Shown here: in pieces, positions 52,898-64,000 of the stretch
Layout of the letters: each line of letters begins with the position of its first letter
Position numbering within the stretch: the first letter of the stretch is position 1
From: Phoebastria nigripes
Lineage: Eukaryota > Chordata > Aves > Procellariiformes > Diomedeidae
Length of the DNA: 64,000 nucleotides
Direction of reading: 5' to 3'
Assembly: GCA_035582835.1 (NCBI GenBank)
Contig: JAYKAV010002917.1
Coordinates: 443,341-507,340, forward strand
Notes under the pieces: model-generated
What the model was told of the DNA's origin: nothing
Database searches by the model: none
Seen by the model: the letters and a program-made list of their open reading frames with translations, nothing else
Program-made: the position numbers and the translations under genes

Positions 52898-53400
52898 CTC
52901 ATTAATAAAAGAGCAGCCTTTGCAGTATCATTTTATTAACCTTCCAATAATAGTGCCACAACCTGAAATTACAGGGATTTTCTTATTTGCAAACTTTTCC
53001 TATTTAAGTACAAAATCAATCAGTAATAAAAAAGTGTCATAAGAACAGCAAATTCTTTCTTTTCAAATATCCTCGACTACAAGACATTAGCGTAAGGGAG
53101 ATTAATTTAGTGCATTTAAATTATTAACATCAGTTTCACTGAATAGACTGCACCCAATCTAAGAGAAAAGAAAACTTTCAGTAGGATAGTGAAATAAAAG
53201 AAGAATACGTGTTGGAAGTATGGTGTAAAATTGAAGATTTCTAATAATTATACCTCGTAGAGGGTAGTCATGATAGATTTTCTGAGGTGCTATGTAACTT
53301 CCTTTTGAGTCAATCAAAGCAAGATATTGATGCTCAGAGCTTTGAAATATCATGGCTAAGACCCCAGGTGAAGCCCAAAAGTAGGTTCAGTCTTGAAAAA
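52898..53400. other. Unique AT-rich non-coding stretch
   Basis: No gene or repeat recognised. Confidence 0.6.
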
Positions 53401-53405
53401 ATTGG
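53401..53405. repeat. Left target-site duplication ATTGG
   Basis: ATTGG precedes the LTR and is repeated exactly at 54000-54004. Confidence 0.93.
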
Positions 53406-53999
53406 TGTGCTGGTTTTGGCTAGGATAGAGTTAAATTTCTTTATAGTAGCTAGTATGGGGTTATGTTTTGGATTTGTGCTGGAAACAGGGTTGATAATAC
53501 AGGGATGTTTTCGTTACTGCTGAGCAGTGCTTACGCAGAGTCAAGGACTTTTCTGCTTCTCACACCACCCCACCAGTGAGTAGGCTGGGGGTGCACAAGA
53601 AGGTGGGAGGGGACACAGCCGGGACAGCTGACCTCAACTGACCAAAGGGATATTCCATACCATATGACATCATGCTCAGCATATAAAGCTGGGGGAAGAA
53701 GAAGGAAGGGGGGACGTTCGGAGTGATGGCGTTTGTCTTCCCAAGTCACCATTACGCGTGATGGAGCCCTGCTTTCCTGGAGATGGCTGAACACCTGCCT
53801 GACGATGGGAAGTAGTGAAGGAATTCCTTGTTTTGCTTTGCTTGTGTGCGCGGCTTTTGCTTTCCCTATTAAACTGTCTTTATCTCAACCCACGAGTTTT
53901 CTCACTTCTACCCTTCCGATTCTCTCCCCCATCCCACTTGGGGGGAGTGAGCGAGCGGCTGTGTGGTGCTTAGTTGCCAGCTGGGGTTAAACCATGACA
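53406..53999 (+). mobile_element. Solo ERV LTR, plus sense, 594 bp
   Basis: It starts TGTGCTGG and ends CCATGACA, flanked by exact ATTGG duplications. It carries a CRE-like TGACATCA (53665-53672), TATAAA (53682-53687), the purine-rich GGAAGAAGAAGGAAGG type leader shared with the 12452 copy, and an ATTAAA polyadenylation signal (53868-53873) followed by U5. It lies in the opposite orientation to the 12452 copy. Point changes at both termini (TGTG for TGTC, CATGACA for CACGACA) show it is not a pristine copy. No internal retroviral sequence remains. Frames of 78-87 codons inside it are not genes. Confidence 0.95.
53665..53687 (+). promoter_or_regulatory. LTR core promoter: CRE-like site and TATA box
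   Basis: TGACATCA differs from the CRE palindrome at one base and precedes TATAAA at nearly the same spacing as in the 12452 copy. Activity is inferred only. Confidence 0.68.
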
Positions 54000-54004
54000 A
54001 TTGG
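54000..54004. repeat. Right target-site duplication ATTGG
   Basis: Exact copy of 53401-53405. Confidence 0.93.
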
Positions 54005-56339
54005 TTAATTACAGCTATGCATTGCTTTCTGTTTCATTTTATGTCTGTTAATAGTAAACTTTTTCTCATTTGTTAAAAATGCTGAAATGAAAATATAACT
54101 ACGTCAGTGATGTACACCAAACATCACTGGGGTTGGACTAAGAAGTACATCTACATCTATATTTACATCTACACCTATGTACAAATAGAATAGCTACTTT
54201 ATACTTTACGTTCTTTATCTGAACCTTCCACAACAGCTTTCATACACAAGCACAAAGCAGGATTTCATCAAGGAAAGATATGTGCTTTGGGATATATCTT
54301 ACTGCAAGTTTTGCTTTCTTGATTTTATTATAGACACAAAATAAGATAACTGCAAGATTGCAAAGACCTTCATAATTTATATTGGGAAATGTCAGATGCA
54401 AACGTAATTTGATATTTCTTCAAGGCTCTCTTACCAGTTACAAGAAAATACCTTGCCTTACTAGCTTCAAGTAGTCATTTAGCTATCTAACACTAGTTCT
54501 GAATAATTGTATTTCAAATATTTTCAAGTATCATATGTAGTAAAACGACAAAAAGATTTTCACAGCTCCTTCACTGATCTGTCATATCACTACAGTTATT
54601 TATATTAGAATATATATGCACTTTACCCAAAAAAAGTATATACACTTTAATGTTGTCTTCTGATCTCAAGAGTTATCAGTAAAAATGCCTGAAATACCAA
54701 GAAAAAATCACAAGACAAAATACTGGAAATGATCCATTATCCATAACCATCCATTAAGACCAGTCACATGTTATTTAGGGCTCTTCATGTATACTTCCTT
54801 GTGAATGCTTTAAAATTGCTTAGTTTTGTAATAAATCATTTATTTCATTAACATAACAATATCTTCTACTAAAAATACATTCTATTCTATGAAAAACCTA
54901 TAATATGAAAAATTGTNTGGTAACTCATTACACACAAACTCAGATGGGCACAAACAAGCATTTAAAATATATTCTTATTTCAGTACATCTTCTTTTTCTT
55001 TAGAAGAACCAAATTAAAAAGATGCCTTATTACAAAATCATGATACTTTGCAGGAGGATTGGCAAAAAGAATGGAATACTTTTTGATTGTTTATACACTT
55101 GTTAAGGGGCAACATGCACATATGGTCAAGCACATTTTGAAAAAAATCGTCTCTTGATGAGCTGCATTGCAGGAGAGCAGAGGTTGTTGGCCTGTTCTCA
55201 GACATCCTACTTAGACTGGCAGATTGACTCTGAATGTGAAGCACTGTTGTATACACTGTGTAGAACTGCCCAGAAAAGAGCACCGCTTAACCCCTTTCTT
55301 TACATTCTAACAGACACAAAAAAATATCTCTAAATAATGAGTTCTGTCACACTATTTATTTATCAAGCATATGCTAACAGTAAAAATAAACCTATACTAC
55401 CGTATGAGAAAAGTTATATCATGTTATGTAGATATTTTAGCCTGCCAGTGTAGATAACATTTTTCTTTTTTCTGAACTCACTTGGTCTGAAATATCCCCC
55501 TCCTAGACCACTGAAGTCCAACATAATAAGGAAATAAAAGAAATAAACAATTAAAATAAAATGTTTCAGAAACCATGAGAAAGTAAGTTATTGTTGATTT
55601 AAACAAATCTTATTTATTCCCAGTGCAAAGTAAGGAAGAAGCCAAGCTGATGCAAATTTCAAGTAATTTCATGTAAATGAATATGTAAATTAGCTGTAGC
55701 CCTTTGGTTCCTGAAAAGTTGCCAGTGTGGCCTTTTGTGGTGTAAAGGTTGTAATCCATTGCGCTAGACAAGGGGAGCAGGCCACAGTGTAAGTGAAAGC
55801 CAGAAAGAGCTATTTAAAGAGTTGAAACCAAATAAATTAGAGAAACAGCAGCACCACAAATGTCCTGTAGATACACATATTTTTCATTCATTTCCTCATT
55901 ATACTTCTTAGTTGTTTCTAAAACACCCAAGTGATATTAATGTTAGGTATTAACACTCCGTTCCATAACTACTTTCAGGTCTTTGTAGATACTGAGAGAA
56001 GTCTCTTATGCAGTAATCAGTCTGATTACTTTTATCTTTCATTACATTAATGTATTTTGGCAAGACTACCAGCATACGACATTTGTCTCTTTCTCCAACA
56101 AATGTTGTTGCACTTTTTTTACCCCAGATGAGAAAGCTGTTCCTGAACTATTGTCAGCTATGTCAATTGTATTCCTGCCCTTTACATTCCTTTTTTAAAG
56201 GCCTACATCAGAAAATTATCTAAAAAAAAAGTATATATATATTTTTGCTTCCTTCTTCCTTTTATGCTTCTAAATGGTATTGTAAATCAATGAAAAAAAA
56301 TTTCTAACTGCAGTTTATCTCACCACAACCTACTTTCTC
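54005..56339. other. Unique AT-rich non-coding stretch
   Basis: No gene or transposon recognised. One ambiguous base N lies near 54917. Confidence 0.6.
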
Positions 56340-58900
56340 CCTTATATATGTGCATGTAGGCACACACGCTCTCTTACACACCCATTTCCCAGCCTCTGTT
56401 CAATTGGGCATCAGGAAGCAGATGACGGTGAACTAGAGCAGAAGAGAGGACAAGGGTGGAAATGTGAAGCTGGAATGAGTCACTGGAAAGGAGACGACCA
56501 CCAGAACATTCACATAAATTGTGGCATTTTTTCCAGAATTTCATGATACAAAAAACAAGGAGTAACTACATATAAGACAGTCCGTGCCTGAGGACTGTGG
56601 ATGTGGGAAACAGATGTGGCAGAAAATCCAAACCATGAGAAAAGAGCATGGCTAAAACCAACCTGGGTGAGTCTAGCTGGAGCTCTGATAATGAAGGAAA
56701 GCCAAAGGCTATGTGGAAAATACCAAGTGATATTGATACTGTTGATCCACCATAGGAGTTGACTAATAATAGCTGATGCAGAGGACCCCTCATCTCAGTA
56801 TGTCTACTTTGGACTACAGTTAGCCTAGGCTTCTAGCCTGAACATCCTCACTACATACATGGTTCGAAGCAGCAGGAAGGACAGCTACTCACTCCACCAA
56901 TGTTTGTTTTCTGGACTGTGGGTCCCTTAATGAGCTACATCATGCTATTCATTCATTTAACACTTCTACTGATACTTGTACTCATGTAAGGTTTTATACA
57001 TGGAAGCAAACCCTATTTCTGTTTCCATATCTATTTCCAGCTTGTTTCTTTTTCTGCTCATTTATAAGTTATGTCACTGATCCTGCTACCTGAACCTCTT
57101 CCTACCTCTGAGACCCATCATTGTCAAAACAAACTTTCATTGTGTGTGCATGAATTTCTGTGTAAGGGGAAGGGGCATGAAATGGTGATTTTGCTATTGT
57201 GGTTATGGCAGCTACTACATGTGCCCCCTTTGGATGATTTGGCTTGATCTTCCTGAATGTACTTTTGACTGAAGAGAAAGATACAGACAGTGATTTTTTG
57301 AGAGCCTTTGCCTCGCTAACAGATTTGGCCCTTGGATGACCAGAGACTCTGATCCCTGGAGACAACTTCATCTGCAGGCTGGTGTGATTTCATTCTCTTT
57401 GGCAGAAAGACAGCCTGCGCCAGCTGCAGAACCTTCAAATGCAGAAGGGCATAGGTGAAGCCTTCTGCTATAGGTGTTTTTATACAATTTTGCACGTTAC
57501 TTTAAACAGAAGACTTTTCAGGAGCTTTTATATGTAGAGAAGACAGTGCCTAAGTGGAGCTCATAATTCCTCAACAGTTATCAATTAATAGCTGATCAGT
57601 TGGAGAGGACACCTTTCAAGTTTCCTCCCTGCTAATGCACATGAGAAATATTGATGAGACCATCTGGATCTGAGAAACATTTGAATCTCTCTTCTCTGTG
57701 CTTTCCTGGTGTGTGGGTGCTGTTGACAAGCTCCAAATTTCACTGTTGTGCCTACTCTAGGATAGTCACGATCGCATAAACCACAATTTGGGAGGCTTCC
57801 CAGGAAGGATGCATAACAGCTGAGTTCTGTTACTCTGCCCCAGACTGAAAGGGGATGCTGACACCTTTCTCAGCAAGACAGGGACATTCGCAGGACTCAG
57901 ATACCAACTTGTGATATTGCAGACACAATAATCCAGCATCACTGGCTGTAGTCAGATAATGATTGCCCATGTCATGACATTATTTGCATGCCACATGGCT
58001 GTAAAACATGGTTTTGGTTGCCTGAGTGCAAAATGGCTTCACATAACAGATCAGGCACCAACATCCTCAACATCTTCTTAATGATGGGTGCCAAATGTGT
58101 CCTGCACAGCCTCGGTGAAGATGTGACGAGACTTTCTATCCAGACCAGAACAGCAAGGACCCAGTTTTCTCAGGAGCTATATGCTCAGATGTCCACATAA
58201 TCTGCAAGGAGTCAGGGCACCTACAATAGCACTCATCTGTGCTTTCATTGTAAGGAACATTCTGAGTGTTGAGGAGATTAAATAGGACAAGAGGAATGTA
58301 GCTGCACATCAATGCCTTTAGTTTTTGTCCCTTTTGGCACAGATTCATGAGCAGTGCCATTTCCTTGGAGTTCTGAGTGGCACCACACTGGATCTTCTCA
58401 GACACCAAAACAGGAGACCAGGGACAACTGGTGCCCTGAAAAAGGGGCAACTGAAGATAGGGCATGTAAAGAAAAAAAAAAGAATATTGAGATAAGAGGA
58501 AGGCTGGATAGATGAGGAAAGAGCAAGAGCAGTCACTAAGCAAATTGGGTGCAATAACAAACGTAAAGATGTATGAGTCATGTTTTATATAGCACAAGAG
58601 GTACTCCATAGTGTGGGCTGAGAGCCTGATGTTTTCAAAACTTTCTGTTAGCACATGTGTGCTAGTACATTCTGGAAGATTGCGCCCACTCATTGATCCA
58701 TTTGTTCCCATTAGAGACACTCCTGATTAGATCTTACTGTCTGGTCTGAAAGGAATTGAAAAGGAATCTGTTCACTGGCACAAAGCCCACCCTTCATGAA
58801 CAGTAACCCAGTAAACGGAGATGAAAAGGGATCCACTACAAAAGCACACTCTGGGTCGGTATTAACACCAAGCACAATAACTGCCAGAAAATTTTCTTAT
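56340..58900. other. Less AT-rich patch with the window's longest open frame
   Basis: Base composition is visibly less AT-rich than on either side. It contains a 194-codon minus-strand frame (58136-58720), an 89-codon minus frame (57102-57371) rich in Lys and Ser, and a 75-codon minus frame (56566-56793). I recognise no domain or family. In the 194-codon frame a hydrophobic run (about residues 52-97) partly lies opposite a purine-rich plus-strand tract (58468-58505), so part of the openness may come from strand skew. No splice-consistent exon chain was found. It could be an old retroposed copy, an unrecognised ancient repeat, a non-coding RNA locus or just a GC fluctuation. Confidence 0.4.
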
Positions 58901-59995
58901 CAGAAAAACATTTACATAAAAGTAAATGATATATAGCAGGCCCTCCAAAATATAGAAAAAGTCAAATGGCACATTTGTTACATGTGAAATTCATAGAAGT
59001 AGCTAATCTTTTAAAATCTGAATGGAGAAATAAGTTACCAGACAGCAAAACTTACGAAACATTGGCAAGTTTACTCTCTAACACACAAATAATTAAGATG
59101 CCCTAAAATTAGTCTGACCTATACACTTCTGGCAGCTGATACAGGCTTATTCACTTCTTAGACCAAGAAGGCTTGTGAAAAGTCTGAACTAAAGTGCTAG
59201 ATAAGGAATATATACAAACAATGCTTAAAAATTATTGGACTTAGAAACACTGGTTGAGCTAGGCTCCATATAGCATACAATTACTGAATGTACTTCTCCA
59301 AAGTCTGATTTGTCACAATCACTAACTCTGTATAACTTAAAAAAAAAAATGTATCTTGGTTTGAAAGGAAGCACTTTAAAAACACTTTACATAATAGTTT
59401 TTCCTTTTAGTGGTGCAAGCAGTATATATGTGGTACAAACAGATGAACTAAAATGGGTTTAAAATGCATGGGGAAGTCTAAATAACATGCTTAAAATATA
59501 GACAAACTCCTCCTTACAATGAGTAATAGTAATTACACTGTAGGTATGAATCACAGTAAAAAATAATGGATTTTTTTTGGTCTTATGTCAAGTGTTGTTT
59601 GGTGGGATTTTTTCTGCTGGGGCCAATTGATTATTGACAGTGTGGAAACTGAAATTTGTACATGACTTGGAGAGATCTGGGGTTTTTTCTATATGAAAAA
59701 GAAATCATTGCTTACTTCTATATAAGCAGTATTTCACCTTTTTCAGCAATTTTTCATATGCTAGTAATTCATATTTTTAAAAATATTCTTTTTCTGGAAC
59801 ATATTTTTTTTCCTGTTACATATAGGTATTACACCATGGAATTGGACAGAGACCCTTGAAAGTCCAATTGTAATAGTGGTGGAAAAAAGTTAGGGAATGA
59901 AATTCAAAGATAGTTTTATAGAGTCAAGATCAAATAAACATTCTAAGGAGATTTAGATATGCAATGGAAGAAAATGCAACAGTTTGCTCTTCACA
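58901..59995. other. Unique AT-rich non-coding stretch
   Basis: I see no gene or repeat here. Confidence 0.6.
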
Positions 59996-60100
59996 TCATA
60001 GAATCATAGAATCATAGAATCATTTAGGTTGGAAAAGACCCTTAAGATCATAGAGTCCAACTGCAAACTTAACACTGCCAAGTCCACCAAGTGGGTAGCC
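59996..60100 (-). mobile_element. CR1 LINE 3' end, antisense
   Basis: Three tandem ATCATAGA octamers (about 59997-60022) followed by TTTAGGTTGGAAAAGACC and AGATCATAGAGTCCAACTG are the reverse complement of the conserved CR1 3' terminus. ACACTGCCAAGTCCACCA continues the 3' UTR. It is a short 5'-truncated copy without coding capacity, and of the CR1 pieces in the window it has the best-preserved terminus. The right boundary is uncertain: similarity fades at the short inverted repeat (60087-60122). Confidence 0.9.
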
Positions 60101-60122
60101 CCAAATGCGTGGACCCACTTGG
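60087..60122. repeat. 10-bp inverted repeat beside the CR1 end
   Basis: CCAAGTGGGT (60087-60096) and ACCCACTTGG (60113-60122) are perfect complements around a 16-base loop. Confidence 0.9.
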
Positions 60123-60156
60123 GAACCCCCAAGTTCCAAGCAGAAATCCTGTATTT

Positions 60157-60179
60157 AAAAAAAAAAAAAAAAAAAAAAA
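60157..60179 (+). repeat. A23 homopolymer
   Basis: Twenty-three consecutive As, about 55 bases beyond the CR1 similarity. CR1 elements end in octamers, not poly(A), so this tract is not explained by the CR1 copy. Confidence 0.9.
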
Positions 60180-63100
60180 TTCTTTCCACATGGCAGGGTA
60201 TTTCCACGCCAGCAAGGCATATTATTGGAAACATCTTATAAAAGTTGCTTCTTAAAACAGGAAACCTGCCCTTCATGTCTTATTTTTCATATATATAATG
60301 CTAAAGTTAAAATGTATTTCATCTTCATAAACCAAGTTTTATTCTGGAAAGATGAATACCATTCTTTCATCAAAGGATATCAAATCAGGGATACCAAGAT
60401 ATCCAACTGGTTTGCAAAGCATAGTAGCCTACCACCATTTAACTGCAGTTGTGCACCCACAGGTTCACAGAGCATTCAGAAAAGCCCATGGTCACCTCCT
60501 TATTCAGCCTGCTATATTTTCTTACAATATCCTACAACGTTGCCATCACCTAATACTGAGGGGCTCAAGTCAGCCATATGTTCTGAATTAATCTTATAGG
60601 GAACAAAAGCACTCACTTAAAAGGATGGCTATCTAGCCATCACTGTAACCCCACTAACAATCAGTTTGTTGCCAAAGGGGAATGCTTAAACAGCTTGATT
60701 TCAGATTTGCTTCTCTCTCTTACATAAAGACAAACCAAAACTTTGGAAACAGCTTATGAAAAAAAATCCACAAATAAATGAAACACCCATAAGGAATATG
60801 ACTTTTTTAATTTAAACTGTTACCTAGGGGAAAAAAAGTTGCCTAAGTTGTGGGGAAAATATCATTATGTTATCATTTTAAAATTTGTTTTATGAGGAAG
60901 ATTTTGCTATATATATTCCAAATGCAGATTTTTGTCAAGATCAGGAAAGGCATTCATATGGCAAGTTATGATAACATTTTGTAATAGGTCAATAGTATTT
61001 CAATAACCTCAGATTACTTGAGCTTGAAACTTCTGTTCTATTTGATTTTGTCAGGACTTTTTCTCTCTTAAAACTTTGCTTCAGGGTCAGAATTTGGAAA
61101 CTAAATGTTGTAGGGCTTGAACTGTGCAAAAATGGTACCATAAAGTTCCATGATCATTTTCTCTTAATAATGATTCAGTTGAATAATACAATTGAGAAAT
61201 AAAAAGATGCTCCTGTTACCCAACTGTCAACTGGAAAATTCATCCCAACTGAGATTTAAGCTAATTTCTTTCTTTAATACCCTTCCACACTGTGGTAAAG
61301 ACTCAATTACAACAGTTTTCAAAATATACACTCTTTAACACCAAAGGAAATCCCATACCTTGAGTGGGTTTCCACATAGTTTGGACATTTCTTAAGCCTC
61401 ATTGATGTACAAAGAGCAAGGTTGCTGTCAGAAACTCAGTAAAGTATCCTATTTATGACTCAGCATGAGCTATGACATTGTAGATGGCATAAAGAGAATT
61501 TAAAGCATAGCATAGTCATTGAAGAGAGAGGAAAGAATCCTGGGTAATACCAGGAACATTAAGTAGGAAGCTGACAGTTCTATAATGTAATACTTTTTTT
61601 TTTTTTTTTCCCCGCATGGCCCAACATTTTAAGAACAATATTTTCAACTCCCCAGTCTTACTTTTAACACAACAGTATAAAAGAATCATCTGAGGGATAT
61701 GGAAGCAGCCAGATACCTTTTCTGATTTCTGTAGTAGGTATTATTGTCCCTGTAGAGGATGGCAAAAGTTTATGTTCTAGCCACTTTCTTCCTTATAAAG
61801 CACTTTCAAACCTTTGCTTCAACACAAGTAGTTCTGGAGTCACTGGAGTTCAGACTGGTTTGTTTGGCAACTCCCATAAGTGTTGTTTAGAGAGGATCAA
61901 ACAATAATTTCTCTCAGAAGACAACAGACATGTCACCTCTCATAGCACCTTGTGATCCTAGCAACCTTCCACAAAACTGTTCTTCAGGTTTGAGAGATAT
62001 GCAAAAAGTAGAAATGTACCATTTACACCTTGACAAAACAAATTGAAAAGATCAAACCCATTTAATCAGGTAGATATCCTAATGTTTGATCTCTGAAAGT
62101 GACCAGTGGCAGATGTGTAAGGAAAACGGCAGGTGCATAAGAAAAGAGCAAACATGCAGCTGTATTTCCTGGCATAGTCTGTCCCCTCTCAGAGATTTGT
62201 GGTTCAGAGACACCATGAGCCACAAGCAGTGCCTCTCAATAGCCCACAATAGATTTCTTTCCCATATGCTTATCAATTTGCTTCCTCAGCCCCTCTGAAC
62301 TTCAGACACTCGCAGTGCAGGGACTTCCTGCAGAGTCCATTTCCTTCCCTTCTCATATTTCTGTCCCTCCTGTCCATGGAGAGTCATGCCAGTCTTAGAA
62401 AGCATCCTGACAAACTCTGCACTCTTCTGTGCCCTCTGGCTATTCCCCACAATCACAATTCAAACATTCACATGTTTATAATCTTTTCTACCGCCTTTTG
62501 AATTTTACATGTTAGTTGCATTCTCCTATTTTACTTTAAATTAAGCCCGTTAGTGCTGTGCAGCTCTCCTGTATCCTAAATGCTTACCCATTCAAAACTT
62601 TACTTTTTTTGGGATGTCAGGAGTTAGAGACTGCTTTTCGTTAGGTGACATATGTTGTGTACAGAACATTGTAATGATGTTATATGCAGATCTTGGTTTT
62701 TAACCTAAGTACCATAATCCCTCTTCTTTCCATACCTATGTCACTGATACACATACGAACTGTGCGTATTAACTCTTCATTAACAATTCCAAAGAGGGTA
62801 TCTATATACCCTGTGAAATCAGAATATTTATATCTAACAAACAAGTCACTGTGTAGTCCTCTCTGGTTAACAATCTATCTCTATACCCATTCCTCCAACT
62901 GTGTATCACTAGAACTATTTTTTTTTTTTTTTTTCTGATCAGTAAAAATATTCACACATGAAGTTACCTTCCTAGTGTGAGAAGACACATATGCATGGTT
63001 TGGTGAGGAGGTCTCATATAATTTCTCCTTTTGCCACCTGGATGTCCTCCTGTGCCAAAACAGCCTTAGTGTAACGATATAGTAGAGGCCTTGAAAAAAA

Positions 63101-64000
63101 GAGAAATTTTCTCTCTCACTCTGTTTTTTCTAGCAGTTCACCCTGAGCACAAGCAACCATTCTGGTTCATCTAACCTTAGTGATTTATAATGTGGGAGGG
63201 TTTTTTCTGGTGCAAATGTGTCTTTCGTCTTTTCTTGGAGTCTGGTAGTATTCACTTGTGGTCACTGCTGGTCCCCTCAAAGTGGTTTATCTCCTGATGT
63301 AACCAAGACTGGAAATGTGCACCAGAGCATCATCAAGAGCACACACAGGTCACCTGGCAGTTAGTTCTCTGTGCTTGTCCAGTATGTGCCTAGGCTTTAG
63401 TGTCAGCTTCACTGCCATTAAAGGCATGATATGAACATGTGAACATAAGAACATGTGAACAGTCAAACCCTGGTGCTTGTCTCTTTACACACACTAGTCC
63501 ATAATTTAGATGTATTCACCAGGGACTGAATGAGCTGCTAGAATCTTGGGAACATGCACTTGCCCATGGGGCTGGTAATTGTACATCTACTACTCAGTAG
63601 AGTAGTTGGGACATCTCAAATTATGTTGGACTTCTATTTGCATTTTCATTCACTTGCAAGAATGAGTAGCTGCTTTTGTTTTTTTCCCTGTTCATCTAAC
63701 CTATTTAGCTTTTCTTTTTTGTGACTTGTCTGTGAATTAGGGCTAGAGCTTGCCCACTTCTGTTTATACAACTGTGGTGAAGAAAACATCTATTTATTAT
63801 TCCTTTTTGCTTAAGGAGTAAAAGGAAGGTTAAACATATCAAACTTCAAATATCTCTGGTTTTCATTTCAAGTTTTGATCAGAACACTTTTCAGCTCCTC
63901 TCACGTTGGGCTCCCACTATGTATTTAAGAAAACAATGCATTCCTCTTTCTTATTAAAATGGTCACAATAAGGCTGAGGGGACTAGATTATAAATGAGAA
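60180..64000. other. Unique AT-rich non-coding stretch
   Basis: No gene, RNA gene or recognisable transposon. Two T homopolymers occur, about 61594-61609 and 62918-62934. A 124-codon plus frame (60225-60599) overlaps a 79-codon frame in another phase; neither is recognisable. Confidence 0.6.

Noticed and set aside
58136..58720. 194-codon minus frame as a real gene
   Set aside because: No known domain, a hydrophobic run partly opposite a purine-rich plus-strand tract, no upstream promoter or splice structure. Kept only as an observation.
1..64000. CRISPR arrays, tRNA or rRNA genes
   Set aside because: No regularly spaced repeats of CRISPR type, no tRNA A/B-box plus cloverleaf pattern and no rRNA-like block were seen on either strand.

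Overview
The window looks like nuclear DNA from a bird, probably a neoavian. It is AT-rich, has no operon-like or compact gene organisation, and carries a typical avian repeat set: CR1 LINE fragments, including one with the octameric CR1 3' terminus, and solo LTRs of endogenous retroviruses. I recognise the most frequent LTR type (sense ends TGTCCTGG and CCACGACA) from general knowledge of avian genomes. Two single N bases (near 24755 and 54917) mark assembly ambiguities. I could not identify the species or chromosome.

I find no protein-coding gene I can support. No open frame exceeds 194 codons, none resembles a family I know, and the longer ones lie in LTRs or purine/pyrimidine-skewed DNA. 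The window therefore reads as a gene desert or the inside of a very large intron.

Layout: 1-153 is the upstream (U3) end of a minus-sense LTR cut by the window edge. 154-8268 is unique DNA. 8269-8450 holds a 14-bp perfect hairpin and a decamer minisatellite. 9033-9080 is a pure (ACT)16 microsatellite. About 11930-12245 is an antisense CR1 ORF2 fragment. 12452-13023 is a minus-sense solo LTR (duplication CTTTC). 16085-16640 is a plus-sense solo LTR (CTTCC), followed at once by a CR1 3' end with an (ATTCT)n tail. 25801-25870 is an exact 35-bp tandem duplication, and 29398-29458 a diverged 30-bp one. About 31180-31440 is a plus-sense CR1 fragment. 34396-34496 is a (CCAAA)n tract. 36079-37252 is a 1174-bp solo LTR of a different family (TCATC). 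53406-53999 is a plus-sense solo LTR (ATTGG). About 56340-58900 is a less AT-rich patch containing the longest open frame. 59996-60100 is an antisense CR1 3' end beside a short inverted repeat and a 23-base A run.

Functionally, the clearest elements are the LTR promoters: a TATA box in each of the complete ERV LTRs, with a CRE-like site just upstream in the TGTCCTGG family, and ATTAAA polyadenylation signals. All internal retroviral sequence is gone, which fits recombination between the two LTRs of each provirus. No undescribed gene system was found; the most distinctive item is the 36079-37252 LTR.
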